Source: Prorocentrum cordatum
Taxonomy: Eukaryota > Sar > Dinophyceae > Prorocentrales > Prorocentraceae
Assembly: GCA_963575745.1 (NCBI GenBank)
Contig: CAUYUJ010021682.1
Location: 500,692-564,691, forward strand
Length of the DNA: 64,000 nt
Reading direction: 5' to 3'
Positions 33,355 to 43,620 of the stretch are shown in pieces; positions within the stretch are counted from its first letter, which is position 1; each line of letters starts with the position of its first letter. A program made the position numbers and the translations under genes. The notes beneath the pieces are model-generated. The model searched no databases and was not told the DNA's origin. It saw only the letters and a list, made by a program, of their open reading frames with translations.

Positions 33355-34580
33355 GTGAGGAATGCAAAGTTGAGCGAGAGAAGAGAAAGCTCGTCGCGCC
33401 GTCGCCGGAAGACGCGCGTTTTCGCGAGGGGACATTCGTCGGCGCTGGCGCCATTTATGCGAGCCAGGGCATTCGTTGCCACGTCGGGAAGCAAAGAGCT
33501 GCGCAGCGGGCAAAGGAGCGAGGGGAACGGCTGCTCTGGGTCGCAGCCAGAGATCGCCCGAGCCATGGCGGGGAACAAAGGCGCCCGTACACGGTTGAGG
33601 ATAACATACGGCGGCTGGGGCACCAAGACAAAGAGTTTGCCGGGGTGGTTGCCTCTGGCGACGGGGATGCCGGTAGCTACGGGAGAGGTGAAACACGCAG
33701 ACGGGAAATGGCGCGCGACGCGCAGAGGGTGGGCAACGAAAGCGGAGGATAATGGTGCGACGCGGCGCGTCAGCGGTCGGAGCGGGGACGCAGCGGCCGA
33801 CGAGGGGAGGGCAAAAAGGATTCGGACAATGTATTGCGCGAAGTGCAGCCATGTCAAAGCCAAGCAGAAGTCGCGGAGCGGCAACGCAAAGAGGAACGAG
33901 AGCGTCGGCACAGTGCGATGTTCGAACGTCAAGCGCTTGTCGCTGCACGACGAAAAGGCGGATATGTCGGAAGTTCGGAGGAAGCACAACGCAGCGGGGG
34001 AGAGGTTGCGTCGGAAGTGCGCGGAGAAGCGGGAGAAGGCGGCGCTGTGGACAAATTACGAAGCAGGTAATCGCAAACGGAAAGCGGAGGCGGAAGCGGA
34101 GCCGCCGACGCGCGGCGCGGCCAGTTGCGGGGTGTCCTGGGAGGCCGGCCATTTGAACGGCAACCAATTGGAGCACCACCGGACGAAGACAGGAGCAAGA
34201 GTGGTGTGCGAAAGTTGTCATGGGCGGGGCATCACCGCGAAGGTTTGTGGCCGATGAGTCGAAGCGACTGCCGACGTGCGCAGCGCGCAAGAAACAGCGC
34301 CAAACAGGAGAGCGAGTATTTCACGAGAAAGAGTAAAGCTGCATGCGCAGATTGCAGCGCCGACGGGTTCACGTCGCGTAGTTGGCAGGCCTTTCAGCGC
34401 AGTGGCAGCTGCCAGAGGAAATTGCCGAAGTCGGCTGTCTCCGCGGACGCAAGCCATGTCGCGCGTGACGAGAAGAAGGACACCTTAACCAGTAGGGCGC
34501 CCGTGCCATGGCCCGTAGAAGTAAGAGCAACGGGGGTGCGAGCGAGAGGGAGGGCGAAGCCGATGAAAAGAGGAACGTAA
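33355..34580 (+). pseudogene. possible decayed Cys-rich (zinc-ribbon-like) gene
   Basis: The + strand frame to 34257 contains MYCAKCSHVKAKQKSRSG near residue 160 of the frame, then KAEAEAEPPTRGAASCG and ARVVCESCHGRGITAKVCGR before a TGA. The next frame continues with a similar pattern (SDCRRAQRARNSAKQE, KAACADC). The repeated CxxC...CxxC layout with Lys/Arg-rich spacers resembles multi-copy Cys-rich proteins of dinoflagellates. G/C third positions are favoured, but a long opposing frame (32785-34290) exists. The need to change frame and the lack of a clear start favour a decayed or mis-split gene. Confidence 0.3.
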
Positions 34581-34719
34581 AGAGGGTGAAAGCGGAGGAG
34601 GGGGAGGAGGAGCATGGGGAAGATGGGGGAGAGGCGGAGAGAGTCAAAGAAAAGGAGGAGGAGGAGGAGGAGGAGGAGGAGGAGAAGTCACGATCTGGTC
34701 TTGAGGCGTCACGGGGGCG
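34581..34719. repeat. purine-rich tract
   Basis: GGA/GAG-rich sequence with a pure GGA run at about 34655-34685. Confidence 0.6.
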
Positions 34720-35260
34720 TGTTGGAGGTAGCGCGTGGGCCTGTTGGGGGTCGTTCGGGAGCCTGTTGGGAGGTTTTTGGGCCTCGCGTGGGGTTCCTTG
34801 GGGCCCTCTTGGGAGGTTCTTGCAGCAGGGTGAGGGAACCTCGGAGCCAAAGGACCAAAAAGTTGCCCTCCAGGCTCCCTCCTGGGGCCGTCTGGAGGCC
34901 CTCTTGGGCTGTCTTGGGCGCTTCCTGGGCCGTCTTTGGGCCCTCTTGGACCTCTCTCGGCAATTGCCGAGGCCGTCCTGGGAGGATATGGAGGGTTCCA
35001 TGGCCCGTGCCGGACGTAGCGCAACCGCATGATTTAACGTTTTACGAAGGGAAAGGGACGATTTCTGCTTCTTGGGGCTCGCTTGGGACGCCTCTTGGGG
35101 GCCTCTTGGGTCGTCTTGGGGGCGTCGGAGGCTGTCTGGAAGCCATCGTGGGCGTCTTGGAACGATATGTCGGCGACTCGTCGCCCTCTCGGACGGTCAG
35201 GGAGGCGTTTTGTGCCCTCTTGGCTCGTTTTGGGGCGCTCTGTTCCCCCATGGCGCGTTC
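34720..35260 (+). repeat. 12-bp CTTGGNGGCC-type array with linkers
   Basis: GGCCGTCTGGAGGCC- and CTCTTGGGCTGTCTTGG-like units repeat. Linkers at about 34822-34865 and 34990-35065 interrupt it; the second contains GAAGGGAAAGGGACG. Confidence 0.7.
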
Positions 35261-35610
35261 GGCGGTGGGTCGTCCAGGGCGAGAGGGGGGGGGGTCGAAT
35301 TGTTCCGGGGCGGGGGGGGGCCTTATGGGGGGGGGGGGGGGGGGGGGAATCTCACACGCCTAAAGCCCACGAGGGGTCGGCGCATTCGGACGAAACTGCC
35401 ATGTTGATTCGCAACGCTGAAGTCCCAGGAATTGCTTTCTGGCAAGATTGAGGGTTCTGTAACAGTTGTCTTCCAAGCGGGCATTTCGCGCCATGACAAT
35501 TGATCATTGCAGGGCCCTCTGAAGAGGGAACATGGAGGGAGGGTGGATTGCCACTTCGTTGATGCGCCTTGGGTCTACACTGGTCTTCATATTCCTCGTC
35601 CCCCTGATTA
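35261..35610 (+). repeat. G run and terminal modules of the satellite superfamily, locus 2
   Basis: A G run at 35328-35347 is followed by the AATCTCACACGCC module, then TTGATTCGCAACGCTGAAGT and CCCAGGAATTGC, then the closing module (GTCTTCCAAGCGGGCATTTC, a TTGATCATTGCAGGGCC block, GGAGGGAGGGTGGATTGCC). CAT/TCC microsatellite follows, as at 37.1 and 56.9 kb. Confidence 0.75.
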
Positions 35611-36092
35611 ACGTCACCATCACCATCACAATCATCATCCTCATCATCATCATCACCATCATCATCATCACTCCTCATCATCCTCTCTTCTCCTCCATCC
35701 TCTCTCCGCCATCCTCTGCCCCCTTCCTCCTCGCTTCTCCGTCTTCTCTCGTCAATCCTCCTCCTTCCTCCGACTTCTCATTATTATCCTCTTACGCGTC
35801 CTTCCGCCTCCTCCTCCTCCTCCACCTCCTCCTGTCTCCTCCTCATCCTCCTCCTTCGCCTTTTCTTCCTCGTCCCCCCTCCTCCTCCTCCTCTCTCCAG
35901 GGTCCTCTCGAATCCATCCGCTCTCATCCGTCCTCGTTATTAATCCTTCTCGCCCTCCTGTTTCTTCTTTCTCATCCTCCTCTCTCCTCCATCCTCATCC
36001 ATTATCCTCCTCCCCCTCCTCCTTCACGTCTGTCCTTCTCCTCCTCATCATCATCAGCATCATCGTCAGAATCATCATCATAATCATCGTCC

Positions 36093-36152
<60 letters not shown>

Positions 36153-36350
36153 GTAGCAGCAGCAGCATCATCAGCAGCATCATTCTCATCCATCCACCCG
36201 TCCGTTCATCCATCCATCCATCCATGCATCCATTTTCCTCCCTGCGTAACTTCCTCGTCCTCCTTTCTCCTCTTTCCTGCCCTTCCTCCTCCCCCTCCGA
36301 TTCCTCATCCTCCTTCATCCCATTTCCGCATGAAGAACTCATCGTCGCGC
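35611..36350. repeat. CAT and TCC microsatellites
   Basis: CAT repeats lie at about 35612-35680 and 36045-36160, with impure TCC/CCTC sequence between and CATC tetramers near 36190-36235. No gene was seen. Confidence 0.85.
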
Positions 36351-37150
36351 CCCTCAGCGTGTCGGTAGGGCGGGCCGGACGTTCCGCTTGAGATGTTCTC
36401 ACCATGTATGATCCTTAAGCTGAAAAAGTGCAAAGCTTCACAGATGGAGGACGGGCCGTTTTCAAAATGCAGTGATCGCCTTAGCGCCGCGCACAGTCGA
36501 TTAAAAATGTGCACCAGCTTCATGGATGGAGGGCGGGCCGTTTCCAAAATGTAGTTATCGTCTTATCGCCGCGCGCTATCGTCTTCAAAATTCGTAACAG
36601 TTTCACGGATGAAGTGCGAGTCGTCTTCAAAATGTGGTTCTCGCTGTAGCGCCGCGCACTTGAACGCATGGTTTTCACACATGGAGGGCGGACGGTTTTC
36701 AAGATGTGGTTCTCGCCCAAGCACCGCGCACAGTCGTCCTAAAAGTTTGCAAGAGCTTCACGGATGGAGGGCGGTACTTGCTTCAAAATGTTGTTCTCGC
36801 TAAAGCGCGGGGCACATTCGTCGTAAAGGCTTGCAACATGTTCAAGGACTAGTATGCTTGGCGTCCAGAAATTGCATTGTGGTACGATGTAGGACCGTCA
36901 TGGCCAAACAAGTTTGTTGATTCGCGATGTTAAAGTCCCGGGAATGATGTTCTGGCATGGTTCAGGACCATCAGGACGCAACAGTATTGTTGGTTCGCGG
37001 CGTCTGACAAGGTTCAGGATTTTCGGATGGTTGTCTTCCGACGGGGCATTTCTGTCAGTGAACTGAATATTCGTGGGACCTATGAGAGGGAATTTGAAGG
37101 GAGGGTGTATTGCAACATCGCTGATGAGTCTTAGGTGTACACTGGTTCTC
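36351..37150 (+). repeat. modular satellite superfamily, locus 3
   Basis: The order is the leader (GTCGGTAGGGCGGGCCGGAC), about six units of roughly 75 bp with CTTCACGGATGGAGGGCGG and TAGCGCCGCGCAC, two units with GATTCGCG and GTCCCGGGAATGATG, and the closing module (TGTCTTCCGACGGGGCATTT, GGAGGGTGTATTGCAACATC). TCC-rich sequence then follows. Confidence 0.85.
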
Positions 37151-37440
37151 GGTCTCCTTCTCCTCCTTTTCCTCCTCCTCCTTTTCCTTCTCCTCCCCAT
37201 CCGTTCCCTCTTTTCCCTCACCCTCCCCCTCCCCTTCCTCTTCCTCAGAAGCCTCGTTCGTTCGCCAGCCTCCCCGGAGGAACCAGACCTTCCCCGCGGA
37301 CGCCATCGAGCTGAACCTCCCCTTGGCGTCCTCGCGAGGTCGGCGCCGCCGCGCTCCCTCCTCGGATGATGTTCGTCGCTATGCCGATTCGAGTGGAGGA
37401 GGAGGAGGAGGAGGAGGAGGAGGAGGGAAGCGGCTGAATC
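37151..37440. repeat. TCC and AGG microsatellites; no gene
   Basis: Impure TCC/CTTTTC sequence runs to about 37250, then a short unique stretch, then AGG repeats at 37398-37428. Confidence 0.6.
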
Positions 37441-37444
37441 CGGG

Positions 37445-37774
37445 AGGAAATGAAAGAATTAACTCCGGAGTTAATCCACGGAAAGGCCGGCGCGGCGATC
37501 CACCTTGGGAAGAATTCACTCCGGAGTTACTCCACGGGAAGGCCGGTAGCAGGATCCACTCTGGAAAAAAGAATTCAGTCTGGAGTTAAGATCAGGGCGC
37601 CGCCCTGGGCGCCGCGAATTAATTCCGGAGTTAATCCTCGGGGGAGGGGTGGATCAGGGCGCCGCCCTGGGCCCCACGAAGAAACTCCAGAGTTAATCCA
37701 CGGCGGAGGAGTGGATCAGGGCGCCGCCCTGGGCCCCGTGAATTAACTCCAGAGTTAATCCACGAGGGAGAAAA
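37445..37774 (+). repeat. palindrome-centred satellite, array 1
   Basis: Units of about 60 bp contain GAATTAACTCCGGAGTTAAT (an 18-bp perfect palindrome at 37458-37475), then a CCACGG block, GTGGATCAGGGCGCCGCCCT and GGGCCC. It ends at the start of the coding stretch at about 37775. Confidence 0.85.
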
Positions 37775-38942
37775 ATCAGGCGGAAAGGCGCTGGGGCCAC
37801 TGCTCGAGCACATCTCGCTTATTGACGCGCAGTTCCGCGTGGCCCTTGCCGATGAGGGTGGCGTCGTGCTGCGGTGGCAGGAGGTCCCTGCGGTGGCGAA
37901 GATCGGCCCTGCCAACATCTGGCAGCTGCGCTTTTGCGCATATCATGGTGGCACTGGTGGCTTCCTACCTGTCCTAGTTCTGAGCTACCGTTGGTTCGAT
38001 CGGTCCCACCCGGACCGCCTTGGCGAGACCTTGCAGCGGATCGCCCCCGTCCTGCGCGCCATGCTGTCCTTCGTTAAGTCGCAGATGTGGGCCCTTGAGA
38101 ACGCGGGCGTGCGGCATATGGGGGGCGCGACCGTGGGCGTCGTGTGGGACTTTCCGTCCTTGCCGCAGAAGCCATACAGAAATGACTCAGAGAAGCAGCG
38201 GTTCAAGGCGGGCCTTCAATCCATCCACCAGTGGTATTCCCATCCTTTCACCACCGTGCTCCTCGTCACCACCCCAGTGCCCACCAGCGACGACAAGTAC
38301 GAGAACGGCTATGGCCGTACCATAGCCGCGGCTGGAGCAAATTCGAGCGGGCGATCAGCGGGATGACAAAGGGTCCTGGGTGCCTGTTGGACTTGGGCAA
38401 CGCCCCGGGAGTTATTATGGGCCCCCGTTTGGTATTGTGAAGATGTCCTGGACGTTTTGAAGGCGTCCCGTCTTCCGCCGCTTTCGCCCGACGCTTTCTT
38501 CGAACAGATGCGCAGGGGCGTGCAGGACGGCACTGTCGTGTTTACGGCGGGCGCTGACGAGGATTTCGTCATCAAGCAGTATCGCAAGGGCTCCATCCAC
38601 GCTTACAAAAATTGCACAAACATCAACGGGGGCTCGAGTGTCATCGATCTGACCAAACTAGGCTGGGGCGACGAGGAAGCTTTTGTGCTGGTCGAAGCGT
38701 TCGCGTATGTCGCGGAGCACTGCGCCCCTCCCTCTAAGATAAATGTGAACGTGATTCGCGACAATAACATTTCGCCGGCGGGGAAGGCCACACTTACCAA
38801 AGTGCGGGGCAACGGTGGTAATCGTAATTTCGACATTTTAGGTGCGTCAGCGAATCATGGCAAATTCAACGTGGCAATGGTTGCACGACGCCTCGTGCAC
38901 ACGCTTTATGTTTCACTTGAATGTGATGCAACCCTCGTCTAG
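37775..38942 (+). pseudogene. dinoflagellate-type uncharacterised protein, two frameshifts
   Basis: The frame opens within GKALGPLLEHISLIDAQFRV and contains VLVLSYRWFDRSHPD, GVVWDFPSLPQKPYRN and WYSHPFTTVLLVTTP. Near 38320 it must shift to continue as SRGWSKFERAISGMTKGP and LLDLGNAP, then shift back near 38405 for ELLWAPVWYCEDVLDVLKAS. The C-terminal part has LTKLGWGDEEAFVLVEA and NVIRDNNISPAGKATL, like leucine-rich-repeat or ribonuclease-inhibitor-type units. The combination of a YRW...WDF..LPQ...GW..FE module and LGWGD repeats recurs in dinoflagellate gene families of unknown function. No ATG precedes the first motif, so the 5' end is missing or lies beyond an intron. The stop is at 38942. 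Confidence 0.6.
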
Positions 38943-39160
38943 TGGTCTTCGTAGAAGGTTTGCGCGCGACATATCGAGTGACGGTGGAACTCTCCAAATG
39001 TGCTCCTTCTTGGGTTCTTGGTTGTGCGACGAACTCGCCACCGCGGCCGCTGCGACCTTGCTTCGTCCAGAGTCCATCGAACGTCGATCCGCAGCCGAAT
39101 AGTCGACACTGAAGTTATCTACGATGAAACTGATTTCGTTAAACAGGAAGAAAAGACAGC
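38943..39160. other. 3' flank of the frameshifted gene; no gene seen
   Basis: No repeat or domain was recognised. Confidence 0.4.
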
Positions 39161-39335
39161 CCAGCAGGGCCCCAAGACAGCTTAAGGCGCCCCCAAGACG
39201 GCCCAGGAGGGCTCCAAGACGATCCCAAGAGGGGATTTCGAGCCTCCCGCCCCACGAGGCCCTCTGGAGGCCCCAAAGAGAGGCCCCACGCAGCCCGCAA
39301 GAGGCCCGCAAGAGGCCCCTTACAGCCCTATAGCC
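39161..39335 (-). repeat. 12-bp array, inverted orientation
   Basis: Units read GGCCCCAAGACGGCCC on the + strand, that is the CTTGGNGGCC family in reverse orientation. This is the first such orientation in the window. Confidence 0.65.
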
Positions 39336-40135
39336 CCATAGCCCTAAAAAGATTATGATTGGGGTTTTCTCCGGTATCATGAAAAAGAATGAAGCACTTC
39401 TGAAGAAGGGAGACGTATTTCTGAAGAAGGAAGAAATATTTCTGAAAATCCATCCGGGACCCTTCCCAATACAAAACACATTCTCGGGAAGAAGGGGGGG
39501 GGGGGAGCGAACCCCAGAAATCGCTATTTTCCAAATGTCCGATTTCGAGAGCCCTGTGCCCAAAAACGATTTTATTTCTTGGGGGCGCACCTTTTCTTCC
39601 GCCGAGCTTCCGCCAACTTCCGCCAGAGGAGGCGGCCTCGTTTTGCTTCCGCCGACCTTCTGCTGACCTTCCGCCGCGGAAGAGGTGGCATTTCCTTTCG
39701 ATCCTCGGATGCAAGGCTGTTTTTGGAACGCCCCACCTGAAATCTCTTATCGGGGGGCCTTTTTTTCGCGGCTGGGCCACCCCGCTCAGCGTCGGGAGCG
39801 CCCAGATTGATTTTTCACCCCAGAACCGTTCCAGGGCGAAAGTCCATCTGGGGCCCCCCTCAATTCAAAACAGCACGTTCGGGGAGAAGGGTGGGGGTGC
39901 TCCAGCGCCCCGCAAGTCGCAACGTGCCAATGAGATCTCTTCTCGGGGGGCCCTTCTCTCGCGGCTGGGCCCCCTCGCCAGGTCCCGGGAGCGCCCTCGA
40001 TGGAATTTCACCCCAGAACCGCTGCAGGGTAAAAATCCATTTGGGACCCCCCTCCCAACGCAACAAAAACGCTCTCAGGGCCACGGAACAACGAAAACCA
40101 AACGAAAACCAGAAAACAAAAAAACCGAACAGTTC
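39336..40135 (+). repeat. tandem repeat of about 200 bp
   Basis: The phrase TTTCACCCCAGAACCG, followed by AGGGNNAAAGTCCAT and GGGNCCCCCCTC, occurs at about 39810 and 40009, with a diverged copy near 39440. Each copy includes an AGATCTCTTCTCGGGGGGCC-like block and a TCGCGGCTGGGCC block. No gene was seen. Confidence 0.7.
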
Positions 40136-40139
40136 AAAA

Positions 40140-40605
40140 CAATCCGACGGTGAATTAGCTCCGAAGTTAATCCACGGGAGAGGGGTGGATCAGAGGCCGC
40201 CTGGGGCGCCTCACGCCGGCCTCCCAGAGGCCCTCCAGGAGGCCTCTGAGAGGTGCCGCCCCGGGCCCCGTGAATTAACCCCGGAGTTAATCCACGGGGG
40301 AGGGGTGGATCAGGGCGCCGCCCTATGGGCCCCGTGAATGAACTCGGGAGTTAGTCCACGGGGGAAGGGTGGATCAGGCCGCCTGGGCCCCCTCCAGGCG
40401 GCCACCCAGAGGCCCTCCAGGAGGCCTGTGAGGGGCGCCGCCCTGGGCCCTGTGAATTCACTCCAGGCTTAATTCACGGGGCCCAGGGCGGCGCCTTGAT
40501 CCACCCCTCCCCCGTGGATCAATTCCGGAGTTAATTCACGGGGCCCAGGGCGACGCCCTGATCCACCCTTGCCCGTGGATTAATTCCGGAGTCAATCCAG
40601 CAGGT
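40140..40605. repeat. palindrome-centred satellite, array 2, with an inversion
   Basis: Units at 40150-40450 have the same orientation as array 1 (TTAATCCACGGG, then AGGGGTGGATCAGGGCGCCG). From about 40450 the units are reversed (TTAATTCACGGGGCCCAGGG, then GCGCCTTGATCCACCCC). The whole is a large imperfect inverted repeat. Confidence 0.85.
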
Positions 40606-41300
40606 CAGGTCAGGCAGTCCTCGAAAGCTCCTCAATTAGAAGAGTCGGAGGGGAGGAGGAGGAGGAGGAGGAGGAGGAGGAGGAGGAGGTGAGGAGGAGG
40701 AGGAGGAGGCGGAGGAGGAGGAGGAGGAGGGAGGGGAGGGAGGAGGAGGGGGAGGAGGAGGAGGAGAGGAGGAGGAGGAGGAGGCGGGAGCAAGGAGGAG
40801 GAAGGATCAACAATGCCCTGTTCAACACGAGAGCCCAACACAGGAGGACCAGGGAGAAGACAGGCCTAGGCCGGCTCCTTCGCGTGAGAATCCTCCACGC
40901 GCTCTACCGTTTGGCGTGAATGGTGATGCACAAGTTGGCGGGCGATTTGGGCCCCTGCGGCTCACAGGAGAGGGTGAGAGCAAGGGGGCGGACGAGGAGG
41001 AGAACGTTCAGGAGGGGAGGGGATGAGCAGGAGGTGAGGGGGGAGGCGGGCATGGGGAGGAGGACCGAGTGGACGGGAGGAAGAGGAGGTTGATGAGGAA
41101 AGTAGAAAGGAGGAGGAGGAGGAGGAGGAGGAGGAGGAGGAGGAGGAGGAGGAGGAGAAGAAGGAGGGGGAGAAGGAGGAGGAGCAGGGCGGGGGGAAGA
41201 GGAAGAGCAGGAGCGATGAGGATGGCGTGGGAAGGGAGGAAAATGAGGAGGAGGAGGAAGAGGAGGAGGAGGAGGAGGCGGCGGGGACGCGCTGATGAGC
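40606..41300. repeat. AGG microsatellites
   Basis: GGA/AGG tracts lie at about 40650-40800 and 41108-41285, with a short unique stretch between (about 40800-40960). Long Arg/Glu-rich frames are artefacts. Confidence 0.9.
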
Positions 41301-41561
41301 TTGTTCGCATCGGCAATGGACGATGAGCAGTGACGATGCTGATGCCGCCGCTCGCTTCTATAGAACGCCCTGCACGCCCCCGCGCCCCTCAGACTGCTTT
41401 TCCTGTCATGAAAAAAAGCTACAGAGAAGGGCACAGACTTCACGCTTACCACAGCGACCAGTCTTCACACACACACACACACACAAAAAAAAAAACAGAC
41501 GTTTAATGCTCAAGCCAGTTTGGTTCAAATCGTTCCTGCTCGAGAGTCGCTGCAGATCTGG
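41301..41561. other. upstream region of the membrane protein gene
   Basis: It contains a (CA)10 tract at 41467-41485 directly followed by an A run. The reading frame of the membrane protein is open back to about 41520 without an ATG. A 5' UTR or an upstream intron is possible. Confidence 0.4.
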
Positions 41562-42374
41562 ATGCCCGAGTCCAACTACGTGGAATGTGGTGACCAGCGG
41601 AGCCAGTTTGGGCATATGTGTGCTGGCCGGGGGGTCAGGGGTGTGCTATACGGTGTCTGTTTCTTGGTACTGGCCCTATGGGCGACAGTGGGGTACGGGC
41701 TGGTGTACTTTCAGTACCTGCCCCCTGATCCGACAGACGACTATTGCGGCATCTGTGCGTTTCTGGCGCTCTGGGTGCCGGTGTGGGCATTCGTGGACAA
41801 CAGGGGTGAGCAGAGAAGCAAGATTCAGAAGTGGGAGGAGTTTGTGTTCATGTGGATCCTGACCTCTGGCCTAGCCCAGATTGGCTGGGAGCTACCTTTC
41901 GTGCTGCTTAAGGAGCAGTACCTCCACCCCATCAAGTCGGATAAGGTGCTCGAGTCGTCTGAGCTCTGGGCGTGGCCTTTTTGGATGTACGCTAGCGGCG
42001 ATACTCGATACATGCGGCCGCACTCCGCGTCACATGCTACTGAGACCATGCTCGCCGTATCTGGTTTCTTTGAGCTGGCAGCGGTGTGGATGATGAAGCA
42101 GCGGAGGCGTTACAAAACAGCACTGATCATCGCTGCGCTCACGCACTGGGGGTTCTTCTGGGCAAACACTTCAGTGATCTACATTGCGGAAGTGTACGAC
42201 AACTACTCGAGTGTAGCTGACGGCCCCTGGGCGGGGTATTGGGTCAAATGGTTCGCCTTGAATCTGCAATGGTCTGTTCTGTCGCCGATTTGTACGTTCG
42301 CGGCGTTGTGGCTTCTCTGTGGTCGAGTCAGCGAGGAGACCAAATTTAGCATTCTTGGCTCCAAGATTGATTGA
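41562..42374 (+). CDS. six-pass membrane protein, possibly EXPERA/emopamil-binding-like
   Basis: This is a 270-residue frame from the ATG at 41562 to the TGA at 42372-42374, with no internal break. Hydrophobic segments lie at about residues 27-49, 61-78, 94-116, 160-178, 186-208 and 232-253. Motif-like features are QIGWELPFVLL (106-116), AWPFWMYASGDTRYM (137-151), HATETMLAVSGFFELAAVW (158-176) and a tryptophan-rich segment 223-237. Acidic and aromatic residues inside the membrane segments, with a conserved-looking ELP and GDxRY, recall EXPERA-type proteins (sterol isomerase EBP, TMEM97), but the similarity is only suggestive. The start is the first ATG in an otherwise open frame. Flanks are microsatellite upstream and a 12-bp array downstream. 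Confidence 0.6.
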   Translation: MPESNYVECGDQRSQFGHMCAGRGVRGVLYGVCFLVLALWATVGYGLVYFQYLPPDPTDDYCGICAFLALWVPVWAFVDNRGEQRSKIQKWEEFVFMWILTSGLAQIGWELPFVLLKEQYLHPIKSDKVLESSELWAWPFWMYASGDTRYMRPHSASHATETMLAVSGFFELAAVWMMKQRRRYKTALIIAALTHWGFFWANTSVIYIAEVYDNYSSVADGPWAGYWVKWFALNLQWSVLSPICTFAALWLLCGRVSEETKFSILGSKID

Positions 42375-43045
42375 GATCAGACCAGCAGATAACAGAGGCT
42401 CGCACGGTGGCGCCCTGCACTTCTGAACTCTTCAAAGCTCTCGTGGACACCTGTTCTCTTCGGAGAAAGCTCGTCGGATCGGAGAAAGCCCCAACCGCGG
42501 CCGTCTTCGGGCCCAGAGAGACCGCAGGAGGCCAGCGCGAGGCTTCAAGAGGGATTCCCAGACGGATCAAGAGAGGATCAATCAAAGTTGAGAAAGCCCG
42601 TTCGATATTTCCGAGAGTGCCCCTGCATAGCCCCAAGCGACCCCAGAGATTTTTGAACAGGGCCTCTGGTGGAGCCCAGGACGGTCCAATGTATTTCCAA
42701 GGCTGCCCAAGACGTCGACAAGACAGTCAAAGAGGGCTCCCAAGAGGCCTTATGTGACGCGCCCCGAGACGGCCCCTGAGGGCCCAAGAGTCCCCAAGTG
42801 ATCCCAAGGGGCCCCCAAGACGGCCCGTGAGGGCTCCAAGAATGCCCGAGAGGTCTCCAAAGCCCCCAAGGTGCATCCTGGAGACCCCGAGCCAGCCGGT
42901 CCAGGGCGGCCCCGATGGAGCCCCCAGAGGGCTAAGATGCCCATTGGAGGCCCCAAGCCGTCCCCGGCTCCAGGCCTGTTCAACAGGCCTCACGTGGCTG
43001 GAAGAAACGCAAGAGAGATTCCAAGGAGGCCCCTAGAGGCGCGAA
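42375..43045 (-). repeat. 12-bp array, inverted orientation
   Basis: From about 42480, units such as GGCCCCCAAGACGGCCC and GAGGTCTCCAAAGCCCCC repeat. This is the CTTGGNGGCC family reversed. 42375-42480 is unique 3' flank of the membrane protein gene. Confidence 0.65.
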
Positions 43046-43260
43046 TATGACAACAAGCAGTGTCAAGCAGCAGCACTCAGCGGCAAGCCGCAGCATCCTG
43101 CAATTCGCAAAAGCATGCAGCACGAAGCAGCAGCATGCTTTTGCAAAGGACATCACGCAGCAGCACAAGCAGCACGCGCTTGAAACAGCAGTACTTCACA
43201 GCGTACACCGAACCGTCTGGCGCAAAGTGTTGTCTGCCTCGGCCTAGGCCCTGCTGTACT
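43046..43260. repeat. GCAGCA-rich stretch with a perfect 12-bp hairpin
   Basis: GCAAAAGCATGC (43107-43118) and GCATGCTTTTGC (43133-43144) are perfect inverted repeats with a 14-nt loop. Around them AAGCAGCAGCA phrases repeat. Confidence 0.75.
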
Positions 43261-43620
43261 GAGCCGAGCATCTGAATGGTAGAGTCCGCCTCCCCCCCCC
43301 CCGAGATTTCTGTTTGCCACCATGTGGCTTCAAGACAAGCGAAGACCGCCCCATGAGGGCTGCAAGATGACCCTGGGCGGGCTCAAGACTGCCCGCAGAT
43401 GCCCACAGATTTCCATGTGAGCCCAATGCGTTACACCGCCAGGAAGCGCCTAAGAGCCCTCATGCAAGCCCTGGGGAACCCCAAACAATGGATAGATGTC
43501 AGATTGGTTGACGTGGTTTGCTCTTGGGCCTATTCGGCTTCAGATCCAGTCAGGACTGTTCCAGAAAGCCTCTAGACTGCCCCAGAGGGTCCAAAAGACA
43601 CCGAGACTACCCAGGCTCCG
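43261..43620 (-). repeat. 12-bp array, inverted orientation, weak
   Basis: Degenerate GGGCTGCAAGATGACCC-like units follow a C run near 43293. No gene was seen. Confidence 0.5.

Noticed and set aside
32785-34290. A 501-codon minus-strand frame opposite the Cys-rich frame
   Set aside because: It has no domain, Arg/Pro/Leu-rich composition typical of a shadow frame in GC-rich DNA, and no better start or context.
41499-41515. SL-like GCTCAAG upstream of the membrane protein gene
   Set aside because: Only the last seven bases match; the preceding GCCATTTTG part of the leader does not.
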